Shown: positions 1-12,531, numbered from the stretch's first letter. The stretch is DNA of 64,000 bases from Eulemur rufifrons (GCF_041146395.1 NC_090999.1:71801001-71865000), one strand, 5' to 3'. Translations and numbers: made by a program. Notes: generated by a model from the sequence alone, not told the origin.

Positions 1-759
1 CTATAGAATATCTATGGAGTCGCTGGAATGTGTTGATCTGACTCACTGTGGCCTCTAATATATTCAACTCACTGCAAAAAGCAAGACTTTTTATTCATCT
101 CTCAATTTTCTAGAAACAGTTTTTCTAAATTTCAGATTACTTTGAACCTCATGCCATTAACCCCAATCTTGTCAGATAATCTCACCTCCCGTTTTACAAA
201 AAGTGTAGAGGCCATGACTTTCATCACAACTTTGCCCGTCTTCCCTCTTGTCCACTCACAAGTACCCTTTGTTTATGTTCTTCGTCTTTCTTCCCTGCTT
301 CCTTTCTGTATCTGAGCAAGACGTGCCCCTTCCTCTTTCTGGAGCTATATTCAATCCATTTCTTCCTCCAAGCCTCTGCTCACTCATTCTTTTCCTACTT
401 TAGAGCATCTTTCATCTTTTCATCTTCAAACTTTGCTTCCCTGCAACCTGTAAACAGACAAAGGTCTCTCTTCGTTTTCACTATTGCCAAAATTTTGGAT
501 TCAAAATTAAAAACCATTTTGCCTTCATAATTATGTACTAAAACTTTAGGCCGCTATTTATTGATATTTAACGTTGCCATCTTGAGTCTACTGAAATTTT
601 CTTTTTAAATTCACTGGCAAGACCCTAATCTCTAAATCCAACTTTTTCTCCATTTACTCTTTGAACATTTGGCTTTGTAAGCTGTTTTGTCATTAAAACT
701 CTTTCTCCCGTTGCTGTATCTTGCAAACTGTGTTTTTCTTAGCAGTGGACTCTTCCTTC
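1..759. other. Unassigned AT-rich sequence
   Basis: No gene or confident repeat is visible. The stretch is pyrimidine-rich (many CTT/TTCC runs). The part from about 600 onward may be the upstream body of the L2 copy that follows, but it is too diverged for me to claim. Confidence 0.4.
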
Positions 760-1070
760 AACTCCCCAGGCCCACTTCAACTTATTTTCACCGCATGTCT
801 GTGTAGAACCATATGTACTACTGTGACAGTCATCTTTTACAATACTCTTTATCACGCCACTACAATGCTTGAAAACCAGGATAAGCTCTAAGCATCACAG
901 TCTGGCATTTAAGGACAGCAATCTTGGCCTCGTTTACCTTCCCTTTCTTAGCTTCTACCCCATCCCAGCAGGGATCCAATGTTCCATCCAAACTCGGTTC
1001 CTCACTTTGCTAAAATTGTTCTCATGGTTAGAATACTTTCCTTCTATTTTGCCACCTAAAATATCTATGA
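760..1070 (+). mobile_element. L2 LINE fragment, 3' UTR region
   Basis: A row of diverged L2 landmarks appears in the right order: the 'ccaggataa' step, then 'gtctggcatttaagga', then 'cttggcctcgtttaccttcc', then a 'gttagaatactttcc' match to the usual 'tggaatgcccttcc' block. It lacks the L2 3' tip. A 73-codon open frame across it (869-1090) is not a gene. The assignment rests on remembered consensus. Confidence 0.6.
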
Positions 1071-3128
1071 TTGAGGAAAGTTACTTTTAGAAGCTACCAC
1101 AAAGCTTTTGCTACCATTTCTAAGCATCTGTGATGAACAGAAAAATTAACTCACTCCTGCTTGCTTTGAAAGATCTCCTTCCTTTCACAAAGTTAATATT
1201 ATTAATTTCCAGATAAGATATCCACAACATATTGGAGCATGCTAATGAATACCGCAAGTGTGCCAGGACTGAGCTTGGTAAGCATAAGGATTGCCCAAAT
1301 GAAAAAACATAGACATGCTCAAAAGCATCTCACAGCTAGCCTGTGCTTCAGGACATTGAGCCTAGCTTTAGCTCATATCTGAAAGCTTTATCTAGTTTGA
1401 ATATGGCAACTTTTTAAAAATTAAAATATTTTGATTGCAGGAGCTAAGTAGATGTTTTATTAATATTCTTAAAATTATGGCAAGTTGATTCTTCTTTCAC
1501 TAAAATCAGTGACACTTTTGGCTTAGAATGTAAAATTTTATTATTTTATATAATGTAATGTCCCTTACCCCATTCTAGAATATGGAAAAATTCTCATTAG
1601 AATATGGGAGAATCCATGTTAGGTGAGTTTATAATTACTTTATGAGTTATTAAGTTACTAAATTAAAATCATATCCCTTCCTATTTAAAGGTTTTCAAAA
1701 GAGAATCACGTATGCTAAAAGAAAATACATTAGATATATGTTTACTCTACTGCCTGATAAAAACACAAACAAAATAAAAGATGTTTACCCAGATACACAG
1801 TGACCATGTTTTCTCATTTGTAATAGGTAATAACCTATTGGTTATTGGTTTCAGGTCTTATTCCATTTCATATGTAATATTATGTCATGGCATCACAGTT
1901 ATGGGGAAACAGGAATATTCACTTTGTATCTGTGCATCAGATAACAGACATTTTATAAATGCCAAGGTCTTGCATACCTCAGTTTAAATTGTATATATAC
2001 TATCATTTATGAGTTCCTCCAAATACTATGTACTTTCTAACCATAAGTAAAATGACTGCAGTGAATAGCAAGACAAATTTAATTTTTTACTTACAATTCA
2101 GCTATACTTCTTTGTGAGGAATCATTATTAATTTACCTACTGACTCCAATGATTTAAAATACTATTTTTGCTACAGTCATATTTTATACATGATAAACAA
2201 GCTGTATTAAATTTTCATGCATTCTTTAGGCTATTTGGTAGTAAATGAAAAATACATGTTCTATATGTGCTATATTAACGTAGCACATATAGACTGAATT
2301 ATTATATATACTAATTAACATATATAAACATAATTTGATTTCTCATATTTTACTGTTAAGGAAATTGTCCAGATTAATTTTACATGAACTATGTCTTCCC
2401 ATAAAATAGATTAAAAATTCTAGGCTACTTCATGGCAATATATTGAGATACTTTCTGCAATAAGTCAGAAAGTTTGAAGAGTTATGTCATAGATCCTAAA
2501 GAACCTGAAACATAGGTTCTTTTATTTCGTACTATTTTGAGGCTGATGTGTGTCACCGCACAAGTCACAAAAACTTCTTCATGGTTTAGCTTCTTTAACA
2601 CCTACCTAATGAGAATATTTGTGGGGATAATGAAGCCATGTCTCCCTCAAAAATCTCCTACTTATTTCCGTTCTAAGACTGTAAAGAATTGCCATTTGTG
2701 GTTTGGGATGAACTTGGAAGACATGTAAGCTTTGTGGCCTTTTTAAAGTTTAAAGTTCTAATACTTACCCCTTCCTTGTCAGCCTGTGATCCTCTGGGGT
2801 GTAAGTTTGACTTCAAAGGTATTTTGGTGCAGGAGTGAGGCACAATCTTTAGGTACTGCAAGATTGACTATTACCTGGGTGTCTCTGTCTCACTAGAGGT
2901 CTAATTGAATCTTACATAAATCTTTTTTATTTTTTTAAATTGAGGGTCAGTTTTCCTTAATATGGAACTCCTTTGGACATAAAGTCTTCTGATCTGAACC
3001 ACAGGGTCATTTCTTGGGTTGTAGGGCTCTAATGAAGCATTTCTAGTATGTCCAAAAATAATCCCTAGATAGGAAATCTTTGAAATTATTATCTCTCCTG
3101 ATAGGAACATAATGCAAATACATGATTT
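1071..3128. other. Unassigned AT-rich single-copy-like sequence
   Basis: No recognisable gene or repeat. It holds a perfect 13-bp inverted repeat at 2260-2293 (listed separately) and a TA-rich patch around 2295-2330. Short open frames at 1781-1987 and 2537-2728 have no recognisable product. Confidence 0.4.
2260..2293. repeat. Perfect 13-bp inverted repeat with 8-nt loop
   Basis: The arms TCTATATGTGCTA (2260-2272) and TAGCACATATAGA (2281-2293) are exact reverse complements. They are separated by TATTAACG. I see no transposon around it. It could be a chance palindrome in AT-rich DNA or the remnant of a foldback. Confidence 0.85.
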
Positions 3129-3142
3129 AAAAAGCTGGTCCA
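3129..3142 (+). repeat. Target-site duplication, left copy, of L1 3143-3556
   Basis: AAAAAGCTGGTCCA here is repeated as AAAAAGCTGATCCA at 3557-3570, with one mismatch in 14. The two copies lie immediately outside the L1 fragment, as expected of L1 target-primed insertion. Confidence 0.85.
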
Positions 3143-3556
3143 TGTGTATATCATGGAGTTCTACTCAGCCACAAAAAAGCAATGGTGATATAGCATCTCT
3201 AGTATTATCCTGGATAGAGCTGAAAGTCATTCTACTAAGTGAAGTATCACAAGAATGGAAAAACAAGCACCACATGTACTCACCATCAAATTGGTATTAG
3301 CTGATCAACACTTAAGTGCACATACAGTAGTAACATTCATCAGGTGTCAGGCAGATGGGAGGTGGGAGGAGGGGATGGGTATATATATACCTATTGGGTC
3401 CACTGCACACCATCTGGGGGATGGACATGCTTGAAGCTCTGACTTGGGTTGGGAAAAGGCAATATATGTAACCTAAACATTTGTACCCCCACAATATGCT
3501 GAAATTAAAAAAAATTGAAAATTGCTGATTTTTAAAAAAATAAATAAATAAAAAAT
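3143..3556 (+). mobile_element. 5'-truncated L1, end of ORF2 plus 3' UTR
   Basis: It begins inside the last codons of ORF2, in the segment that in related L1s reads 'tatcatggaatactactcagcc'. It runs through the 'cctggatagagctg' and 'gaatggaaaaacaagcacc' blocks into the 3' UTR ('gggaggaggggatgggtata', 'acctaaacatttgtaccccc') and an A-rich tail. The 3' UTR type matches the other L1 ends at 24871 and 29798. The reading frame is broken. An extra non-A stretch (3515-3533) sits between two A tracts at the tail. Both insertion ends are defined by the duplicated target site. Confidence 0.9.
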
Positions 3557-3570
3557 AAAAAGCTGATCCA

Positions 3571-4479
3571 GTCTGTGAAATGTCTATTATACACACAGAG
3601 GAGAGATAATAAAAAATTGTTTTTAAGTTAGATTTTCCATTCTCCCTTATGTACTTAACCAACTCAGAATAGCTAACACTCTCCATTCTGTTCATAGAAC
3701 ATGCCATTTTCTGCCCAGTACTTACTGAACAAGCAGAACAAGCAGGCTACTAACCTACTCTACTGTCTGGATGTTTGTGCAATTCTATTACCAGTTGGCT
3801 TGTATGCTTCGCACAGAATATTCCCAAACCATTTGTGTCAATTATTATTATAATTATGTAATTTAACTGATAATCTGTGAGTTAATGTAGTATGAGTATG
3901 AAAAGAGAGTTGTTTCCATGATAACTAATTAGAATGCCCTGGAAAGGCTTGATAAAGGTGAGTTGCCAAAATTTTTGACTACTATTATTTGTAGTCAAAT
4001 TAGGTGTGAGCAAGCCAAATATGAACAACTAGAGGAAAAGCTATTAAAATGTAGATTTTCTTTGTAATAGCGTTTTACAATTCTCGCCCCACTTAAAAGA
4101 CACTAAGTAGAAGTTGTATATAATGGTGTATATACGTGGTGACAGAAAGAAAATGGGGAATTACAACCAACAGATTCACAGATTTGTAAGAAAATGCTTT
4201 GTCCTACATCAAAAATATTAGATAATGAGTGTGCTTTATTTTTCACATAAAATAAAATATTTGAGATTTATATATTTCCCTTTGATTCCCTGCTTTTTCA
4301 ATTATCTGACCAATCACCATTCTGGATAACATAAGACCCTGTCTACTATAAATGCTTTAGACCATATAACTGTCTTTTGCTGCTTATTTTAACTTAGAAC
4401 CCCCAAATCCCCACAGTAGGAAATAGATTCTTTGCTTGGTCAAATTGAATTTCCTTAGCACACTGTACTCTTCTGAATG
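3571..4479. other. Unassigned AT-rich sequence
   Basis: No gene or repeat recognised. The composition is AT-rich with short TTATTA runs near 3840-3860. Confidence 0.4.
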
Positions 4480-4895
4480 GAGTTTCTGCTACCTTCCCAG
4501 TATCCTCTTCCAGCTTTTCCCCAAACATCTGAAGCTATAGCCACATCTGACTTCTAACTACACTACTCATGTCATAGACGTTATGCCTCTGATCACACTG
4601 CTTGGATTTCTATCAGCTTCCTATCTGTGCATCTTCTCTGTCCCCTAGCAAGTCCTCCTCAAGGATTTCAATATTCACCTCCTTTGTGTAATCATCCCAG
4701 CAGGTAACTCCCTTAGTCTGCCAGGAGACTTTGTCTCAGCACTATCACTCACATTGCCTGATGATTTTTTAGTGCATTTGCTCTGTTAGCCAGAGTCTAA
4801 GCTTCTTTATGGGGAGAGAGTATGCATTGATTGCTTCTGTATCCCCAAATCCTAGGAAATACTACATATTCAGTAAATATGTGTAGAAGGAAGTA
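4480..4895 (+). mobile_element. L2 LINE fragment with 3' end
   Basis: The right part (4790-4895) matches the L2 3' tip in order: 'agtctaagcttctttatggg', then 'gcttctgtatccccaaatcc', then 'cagtaaatatgtgtagaa'. These correspond to the usual 'gtaagctcc-atgagggcaggg...tatccccagc...aataaatatttgttgaa'. The left part is a weaker match to the L2 body. Confidence 0.6.
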
Positions 4896-5546
4896 ACATA
4901 GAGATCAAATTTGTTTTAAATTGAGGGCTGAACTAATGACTAGAATCTTTAGAGAGTAAGACTCCCTCAGATGCTGGTGAATTTTCTCATCATTCCACTT
5001 TAAGTTACATTTCCTTTTTTCCTTTTACCACAAATATTCCTGAATTTATTGTCTCAACTTCCATACCTTTCATTAATGCTAAACCCACTGTATTTCAAGT
5101 TCAGCCCTTGCAAATTTATGGGCGATTTTTAAGAAGATGGTAAACAACTACTGACAACGAATTCAGTAGGAATTGAACTATCAGATGGTGGGTTTCACCA
5201 GATTAAATTTAAGGCTCTCTCTTGCCCTGATATTCTGTGAATTATCTTTCAGTAGGTGTTAGCTCCCACACAGATTTATGGTGCCCTTCACATCCCACCA
5301 TATGGGCTGTCATCTATCCTAATCTGTAGCCATGACTCTCTTGTGTAGCTTCTCTTTCATCCCCTAATTTGTGATACACAAGAGATAGTGGGTCAGGTAC
5401 TCATTTATATCTTACCTGCCTCCAAATGAATCCACAGCCAAAGGATCGGCTCTGTAGAGTTGGAAATTTGTCCTGGCAGATGGCTATGCTTGATCGCATA
5501 TCTCCACAGACTGTTCTCTGTTATCTGAGATTAACAAAATGATAAA

Positions 5547-5569
5547 TGTGTGTGTGTGTGTGTTTGTGT
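5547..5569. repeat. (TG)n microsatellite
   Basis: An uninterrupted TG run of about 8 units, followed by an imperfect TTTGTGTT extension. Confidence 0.9.
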
Positions 5570-6388
5570 TTCTTACTCTGTAGCCATAGTCTACAGGAAA
5601 GAGTGGACAGTGTACTTCTCTATGTATGAATGAAGGAAGGAAGTAGCAAGAAAAGAAGGTAGAGATAGATGCAAACACCATATCACATCCCATTGCTCAA
5701 TGTATTCAGCAGGTCTGGGGTGAAGATGGTCCAATGTATCTGTTCAAGTTACAGGTGGGCACAGAACCTAGTGGCAGCAGATTTGATTCAGGCTAAGCAG
5801 TTCTCTAGGACTAAATGGATATGGAGGCAGCAGGGTCTTAAGAACCCAAGTTGAATGTCAATTTCTGTCACAAGTCTGTTACACACTCAAATATTTCCTT
5901 ACAGTCGAAGGGCAGTGGCTTTGTTATTGGTGAGGCATTTATTTACTAGGACTACTAGGATTGTAGAAATTATATAAGTTCCAGTATTTGTAGCAACTAA
6001 TACTCAATGTCATGATGCCCTACAGAGAATTCTGCTGCTCTGGCCAATAAGTAATTATTTCATTTCTTTGTTGATTATTTCCTAAAGACATGTTATATAA
6101 TTATATTCTACCATAAGTGGTTAAAAACTTTGAAGTCTTGTTTTCTTTGTGATTATATGTGCCTGAAAAGTTTATTTCTCTAGAGCTGCTTTGTTGAAAG
6201 CAATTTAGTTTAAGATTCAGGAAACAAAGCAAGAATTTAGCCATATGACTTTCCATTATATTTACAGAAGCAAAGTCACTAAGTTTATGCAGGGCTCTGA
6301 AAATAAATTTACTCTTAGTGGGGCTAGAAAATAAACATTTTGAAACAGAATTCCTAGAAATCTGGTTAATGCTAGCATCAGAAATTGC

Positions 6389-6430
6389 GTGTGTGTGTGT
6401 GAGTGTGTGCATGACAGAGAGAGAGAGAGA
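6389..6430. repeat. Compound (GT)n-(GA)n microsatellite
   Basis: A GT run with one GA interruption (6389-6409), then ATGACA, then a GA run (6416-6430). Confidence 0.9.
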
Positions 6431-8559
6431 CCTACAAATAATAAGAAGCAAACATGCATTTCATCAAATATCCATAAAGTCAAACAGGACAGAGACTAGA
6501 AACAAATGAGCATTTTCGAAAACTTAATATAAAGCCCAATTGACGGTATGTGGGCTTGAAGCATAGTTATATTCTTTAACCATGCAAAATTGCATTTCAT
6601 TTCAAGTTCTTGTCAGACAAAGCTCCATATATCAGACACTTAAAATGAAAACAGACATTAGTACCAGCTATTGGATGAAGACAATCAACATCCTTAAGTT
6701 TATCTGTTAGCAATGTCTGTAACCTGCCGTTAGCTGTGACGGACTCAGATTTATGTCCTTGAATTAGAAAGCAAAGCATTCTGGTAGGTAAAATTAATTG
6801 ATGAAATTTAGGTATATGATTTAATGCACCAAAAAATGAGTCACATGGAAGACAGAAATTAATATATATTCATAACAAAATTAGCCCTTGGCTCATTGAC
6901 ATCAGGGAGCAAAATAATTCTGGGATGGAGAGGAATTCAGGTTAGAGCTGAGGGACTTTGCCAGTTACACAATTACCTTGTGGCCTAAAGGGGCCAGTGT
7001 CTCGCCCTAGGCAATGCTATCACTCTCAAGTATTCCAAAGCCCTAAACAATTCACTCAATTCCTTTCCAAAATTGTATGCATAGATGATAATCCAGGGGA
7101 ACTGGGGAGCTCCAGACGCCCTATTATTAATATCTGCCATCCAATATTTCATTCAGAAAGTAATGACTTTGGTTCCTTGGACCCTCAGCAAGAAACTAAA
7201 ACAAATGTGACTACACTTTATAATAAGTGACAAATCTCTGCTTGCTCCCTTTTGGTATTCATTGTGATATCATTAATCAGCGCTGAACTCCTGATAATAA
7301 ATCTTGATGTTCCCAAGAATGTGAAAATGCATTATTCCTCTGTTGTCCAGTATTCTGTATGCTACACTCTTAGTTATAAACAACAAGAAGGTTCTAGGAA
7401 AAGCATTTAGTTTAAATTCAGCTATTCAACTATTTCACTTTTGAGACTACCACGACTACCTTGGGATCTCATTAAGAACTGTAAAGATTGCTTTGTCATT
7501 TATCTATTGTTCCTGGAAGGAAAATAAAATGCTTTCTTTTTGATTTTGAACCTGTAGTCTAGTAATGCTTGTTTTTTCAATCTATATGTTATGAATATGT
7601 ATATTTGCCTGTTCTAGTACCCAATGCAGATCATGGAAATAAAAAGGGAGAAAAAAATTATGTCCACTTACCCCACTTCCAGATGGGAACATTATCTATC
7701 TGTTCTTAATAGACTATAATTAGCCCCTTTTATTTTTGATTTTTTTTCTAAAAGAAATTGACAAAAGAAAAGTCAAAATAAAAGATGCATTTAGGATTTG
7801 AGAAAAATATCTTTCTCATTATGAATCTCTACTAGATCAAATATGTAACATGTCACAGATCACATCATGAAAGCAATATTGACAGATTAAAATAATACTT
7901 TTATAATAGGCAATCAAAACAGGAATAGTTGGCAGTGATGTCTGACTCTCATATTTTACAAATATATTTTTAACAAATAGTAGTAATACCTATTTAGTAA
8001 AAAAAAGTCATGTGGGTTTATAAAATAAGACTTAGAATCTGCATTTTATCCTCTACCACATCCAGATTCCGCTTCCTCAAGGAACCATATAAAACTCTTT
8101 CAGCTGTTTTATTCCATACTCGCCTCATATTTCTAAATTAAATGGCTTCTTTGTGTGTATTAATTCAGACTTTATGTTCTTTTTCTTTTAATATTGTCCC
8201 AACACAGTTATATCACACTATTTGATTAAATTATTATCAACTCTATTCACCTTTCCATTATTGTACATTTATTTGTATTTTCTGGGGTTGAAAATTGCCT
8301 CACTTTTTTCATTTTCTCTCTAATTTTCTCTCTAGTTATCACTAATTTCTTTCAAACTCTTCCATAGAACTATGAAACACCTTCTAGTACCTTTTCCCAC
8401 ATGGTAAAATATATTGGATAATATATAAATTTCATTTTTTTGAAACCAGGAGATATCTGAGCCCTCCCAGGCTCACTAGAGGTACAAGGTATCTTATGCA
8501 TGATTCCAGGGTGTGCATTCACACAGACTGTGATGGGAACAGCAGCCCCTACAGCCAAT

Positions 8560-10325
8560 CTGACCAAGTCTTGCAATACATAGACCTATGCTCCCTTATA
8601 CACCCTATGTACTTGTTCCAGACTGCACCAGTTGTTCTCCAAGCCTAATGTCCCAGCATGACTATTGTCTGGATCATCCTTTTACCATTATCCTGAATAA
8701 TTCCCTTCATTTCTGTGTTCTGTTTCCTGTTCTCTGGATTTCATGCTTTCTTCTTTCTTGGTCATCTACCTTATTTCAATGGAATTCTTTTCTGGTAGGT
8801 TCCAGGAAAACAGGTGAGGGACACAAAGCCTTCACGTTTGATGATGTCTTCATTTTACTCTCACACTTGCCTGATAGTTTGGTTGGTTATAAAACTGTAG
8901 TTGGAAATATTTTTTCCTCAGAATTTTTATGGCATTTCTCACTGTTGTTGAAACTTATTGTGTCATGTTGTATCCTGGTCTTTTATGTACAATCCTTTAT
9001 TTTTTTTCTATGAAAGCACTTTATACCCAGTGCTTTGAAATTGTATACCAGTGTGCATTAGTGTCTGTACTTTTCAATTTACTGTGCTTGGTGCTCATTT
9101 ATTTTTGTTATGGTAACTTACATTCAGTTGTGGGAAATCTTATTATTTCTTACATAAGTTTTGCTTCCATTTTTTTTTTTCCCTCTTTTACCTGGAATAC
9201 CAGTTAGGTAGATGTTTGACTTCTTGCATTGGCCTTTGATTTTCCTATTCTTTTTCTGTATTTTCCTACTCTTGTATCTTTTATTTTCAAAACAACTCCT
9301 CTTTATACAAGATTGGCTCATATCTCTAAACTTCCTACTGAAATTTGTATTTTAGTTATTCTGTTTTAACATTGCTCTTTCTGTTCTTAGGATACCACTT
9401 AAAAAAAAAAAAAAACCTGCAACCTTTTCTTGTTTTTTGGATGAAATAGCTTCTTTTATCTCTCAAATAATCTTTTTTACTGCATGACATTGTCTGTTTC
9501 TGCCAAGTGCTTTTTATCTGTTGTCTCCTTTTCATGTTGGATGGTTTTCTCAATTCTCTTTTGGTTCTTGGAAACCATTCAAATTTAGGAATGAGGACTA
9601 AAAAACTGATTGGGAACTGTATGGCCTATGTGTCAGGGGAGGTGTTATTTATAAGAAGTGGGTATAAGAGAGAACCAGAAGATTCATTGTGGGAACCCCC
9701 GAATATCTTGTTTACCTTTTCTCTGGTCATATTCTCCAGAGATTAATTCACTCTACTGCTAGAGTTTCTGGCTGCTAGCATAATAAAGGTTTAGGTGGGA
9801 GAAAAGCCTGGAAACTCATTGTTCAGCACATAGGATTGTACTTTATTCTCCTGTGATTCCTCACCCCTGCCCCATGTTTTCAGCCTCTCTGGTCAATTTC
9901 TTTAAAAACTAAAGCTCCCCATATCTTTCCAGAGGGAGTAGTTGTTGTCTCTTTGGGGTAGGGGTCTGAGCCTGAGAAGAAGGATTGGCTGACTAGTCCT
10001 GAAACATAGTTCTGGTTTTCACTTGCAGAAAGCTTTCTTGAGGCTGCTCAGAATTATGCAGCATAAACTGACTTGATCGCACTGGTGTGCCCCACTGCAT
10101 GTACTAGCATTTTAGTTCTCTCCAGATGATTATGTTACAACGCATGCATTTCTTCTCCGTCTCCTAACATTTGTTGGTATCTCATGCTCTCTGTTGTGTC
10201 CTCATTTTATTTCCCTTGTGGTTCAAAACTCTATGATCTTGTTATTGCCCTTGTGATAGGGATTCAGAAGGGAGTAAACAAAAATGTGTAAAATGCCATG
10301 TTTAACAGGAAATTCTCTAATAGAA
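8560..10325. mobile_element. Old LINE-like interspersed repeat, subfamily not named
   Basis: The order of motifs matches a common mammalian repeat I recognise but cannot name securely: 'tggttataaaactgtagttgga', 'cctcagaatttttatggca', 'tggatgaaatagcttcttttatctctc', 'gaggactaaaaaactgattggg', and a tail near 'gccatgtttaacaggaa'. It is strongly pyrimidine-biased on this strand. Two open frames (8588-9013, 8929-9207) lie in it and look like chance frames of a T-rich sequence. It is probably a 3' region of an ancient L1-type element. Orientation is not claimed. Confidence 0.5.
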
Positions 10326-10919
10326 TTTTCTATATCAAAGAAATTTCCCTATGGAAAATATCTATGTGTTTATATATAGGAATTCTATTTCTACAGGCTA
10401 TTTATGAATCTTTAGAAGGGATGAAAACTCCTTTTTTTCCTCTAAAGATATAGGTTAAGAAGAAATAGCTTGAAAATATGAAAGTGTTTGTCTCAGGGAG
10501 TAGGTTTTAGTGTTACAGGAAATAGTTTTGGAGAGACGGGCAGGAGGATTGCTGTTTTTTCTACCAGTCTTTTAGCCCTAATTGGACTTTTAAATTAAGT
10601 GCTTGTATTACCTAGTAAATTCTAAAATGAAAAATGAAAATACACAGACAAAACCATAACTAAATGTAGGCTAATGCTGCCCAGCAACTACTATTCCTTC
10701 CAATGATGCTCAGCAGTGAGATTTAAGAACCTGATGGTGTTGAGTAGACTCACTTGACTGATGAGCTAACCAGAACCAGCCTGAATAATTAGTATTTGAA
10801 TGGATTTATTAAGAATTTATAAGAAATTTCCCTCTGGTATAAATAAAGAACCTTGATAGATCAAATAAAAGTATTTGAGGTAGATAGTTTATTAGACTAT
10901 TTTCTTTCCTTTCTTAATA
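10326..10919. other. Unassigned sequence between repeats
   Basis: No gene or recognised repeat is seen. AT-rich and probably single copy. Confidence 0.4.
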
Positions 10920-11269
10920 AATAGTACCACACCATCCAAGTTGTTTATGCCAAAAATCCAGGAGTCATCTCTGGTTTCTTTTTCCACCGCACTCCTCATA
11001 ATCCAATCCATCAGCAAGAACTACTATTGGTTCTACCAAAAATATATCCAGATCACTTTCTCTCAGCTATCACTTGAGTGAAGCCATCATCTTCTCACTC
11101 CTAGATCACTGTAATGGCTGCCTTACTATTTTCCTGGCTTTCATACTCACTTCTCTCTAATTCATTCTCTAAACTGCTGTCACAGTGATCTTTGAAAAAC
11201 AGAAGCCAGATCATGTCACTCCCCTTCTTCAAAGCCCTCCAAAAACTCTCTGCTATATTTAGATAATAT

Positions 11270-11666
11270 TGCAGCTTGAGTTTCCTAGAAGCAGACAGTA
11301 AGATGGAGCTTGAGCTATGAGATGTCTACTAACACTTGAGAAGCAGAGAACTAAGATAACTTGGCAGAGAAAATAGTCTAAATTTAACACAGGCCTGATA
11401 AAACCTTTGCCAAACCCTCAGTAGGGAGCTCTGGAGTGAATATTGCCTATCAGAGTTCTCCCCCACCAGCCTGACACTGTCAGATCTTTATACACTGTGC
11501 CTCCTCAGCCCTTCAATGGATGAAGTATATCTCAGAAAGGGCATGACCTAGGGAAGTAGAGGAAGGCTTTTTCCTGACCATATTTTTTACAGGTAGGCAA
11601 TAGGTGTCTTCCTTGAAGCGGGATTTGGGTAGTGCTTCTTGATATTTACAACAGATTGAAAAATGT
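11270..11666. mobile_element. Probable LTR-like insertion in L2, family unknown
   Basis: This segment has no L2 character, while L2 resumes on both sides at adjoining consensus positions. It starts TGCAGCTTGAGTTTCCTAGA, similar to repeat ends I have seen but cannot name. AATAT occurs on both sides (11265-11269 and 11667-11671). That would suit a 5-bp duplication but is weak evidence in AT-rich DNA. An open frame at 11513-11722 crosses its right edge and is not a gene. Confidence 0.45.
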
Positions 11667-11997
11667 AATATCCTTATAACCCCTATGCGGCTTTGGTATG
11701 AGGCTCTGGCTACCTTTCCCAACTTTATTTTCCAATATTCTTATCCTTCATCTCCATGTTCCAGCCACAGTGGTTTTCTTCTTTCTGTCCCTTGTTCATA
11801 CTGAGCTCATTTCCAAGTTAACTGTCATACTGGGCTCTATATATTTGCATAACTTACTCCTTCTTGTCATTCCTTCAGATAAAATGCCACCCCCTCAGAG
11901 ACCTTAAATAACTGCCTATATAAGGCAGCACCTCCAACTCTGGACTGTTTTCCATTGCCTTATTTTAGTTTCTTCAAAGCATTCCATTATCACTATG

Positions 11998-12361
11998 TGT
12001 TTTAGTTTATTCAGAACACTATGACAAAATCCCATAAACTGGGTAGCTGATAAACAACAGAGATGTACTTCTCACATTTCTAGAGGCTGGGAAGTCCAAG
12101 ATCAAGGCTCTGGCAGATTTGGTGTTTAGTGAGGGCCTGTTTCTGGGTGCACCCATGATGCCTTATCACTGTGTTCTCACACGGTGGAAGGGTTAACTAA
12201 GTCTCTGGGGTTTCTTTTATAAGAACACTGATCCCAATCACGAGGGTTCTGCCCTCATGACCTAATCACTCCCCAGAGCCCACACCTCATAATGCTATCA
12301 CCTTGGGGGCTAAGACTTCAACATATGAATTTTGGGGGACACAAATATTCTAGCTGTAACA
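11998..12361 (-). mobile_element. Solo MLT1-type (MaLR) LTR inside L2
   Basis: Read on the minus strand this has the order of a MaLR LTR of the MLT1 type. On the plus strand it shows the mirrored landmarks 'tgttttagtttattc', 'aaactgggtagctgataaac', 'gctgggaagtccaagatcaa', 'ctcatgacctaatcactccc' and 'ttcaacatatgaattttggg'. It ends TGTAACA. Flanks CTATG (11993-11997) and CTATA (12362-12366) fit a 5-bp target duplication with one change. No internal retroviral genes remain. Confidence 0.85.
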
Positions 12362-12531
12362 CTATATGACATAGCCATTTATTTGTTTGCTTATCTGCTG
12401 TCTCTTCCTCCTTCCTATTCTACACTGGAATGTAAGCTTTATGAAAATAGAAACCTTTAATCTCTTTTGTGCTAAGATCCATAGCATCTAGAACAGTGTC
12501 AAGAATATATTGAGCAGTTAATAAATATTAT

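Larger units (their letters stand above)
4896..8560. other. Long unassigned single-copy-like stretch
   Basis: AT-rich DNA with no recognisable exon or confident interspersed repeat apart from simple repeats at 5547-5569 and 6389-6430. Open frames up to 116 codons (for example 6101-6451 on the minus strand) are low-complexity chance frames across the TG/GA tracts. Confidence 0.45.
10920..12531 (+). mobile_element. L2 LINE copy interrupted by two LTR-type insertions
   Basis: L2 segments lie at about 10920-11264, 11685-11997 and 12362-12531, in consensus order. The first holds 'ccaggagtcatctctggttt' and 'cagatcatgtcactcccctt'. The second runs from 'ctctggctacctttcccaac' through 'gttccagccacagtgg' to 'ccccctcagagacctta'. 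The third holds 'tgtttgcttatctgctgtct', 'ctggaatgtaagctttatga' and the terminal 'taataaatatta'. The pieces join logically when the two inserts are removed, so this was one L2 copy. Diverged, with no intact frame. Confidence 0.75.

Noticed and set aside
3312..3707. 131-codon minus-strand frame
   Set aside because: It runs antisense across the L1 3' UTR, its A-rich tail and the flank, and shows no recognisable domain.
6101..6509. Overlapping frames of 116, 73 and 63 codons on both strands
   Set aside because: They read through a GT/GA microsatellite (Ser-Leu, His-Thr and Arg-Glu repeats).
8588..9207. Two hydrophobic frames (141 and 92 codons) that could pass for membrane proteins
   Set aside because: They come from a T-rich old repeat; runs of T encode Phe/Leu, which mimics membrane segments.
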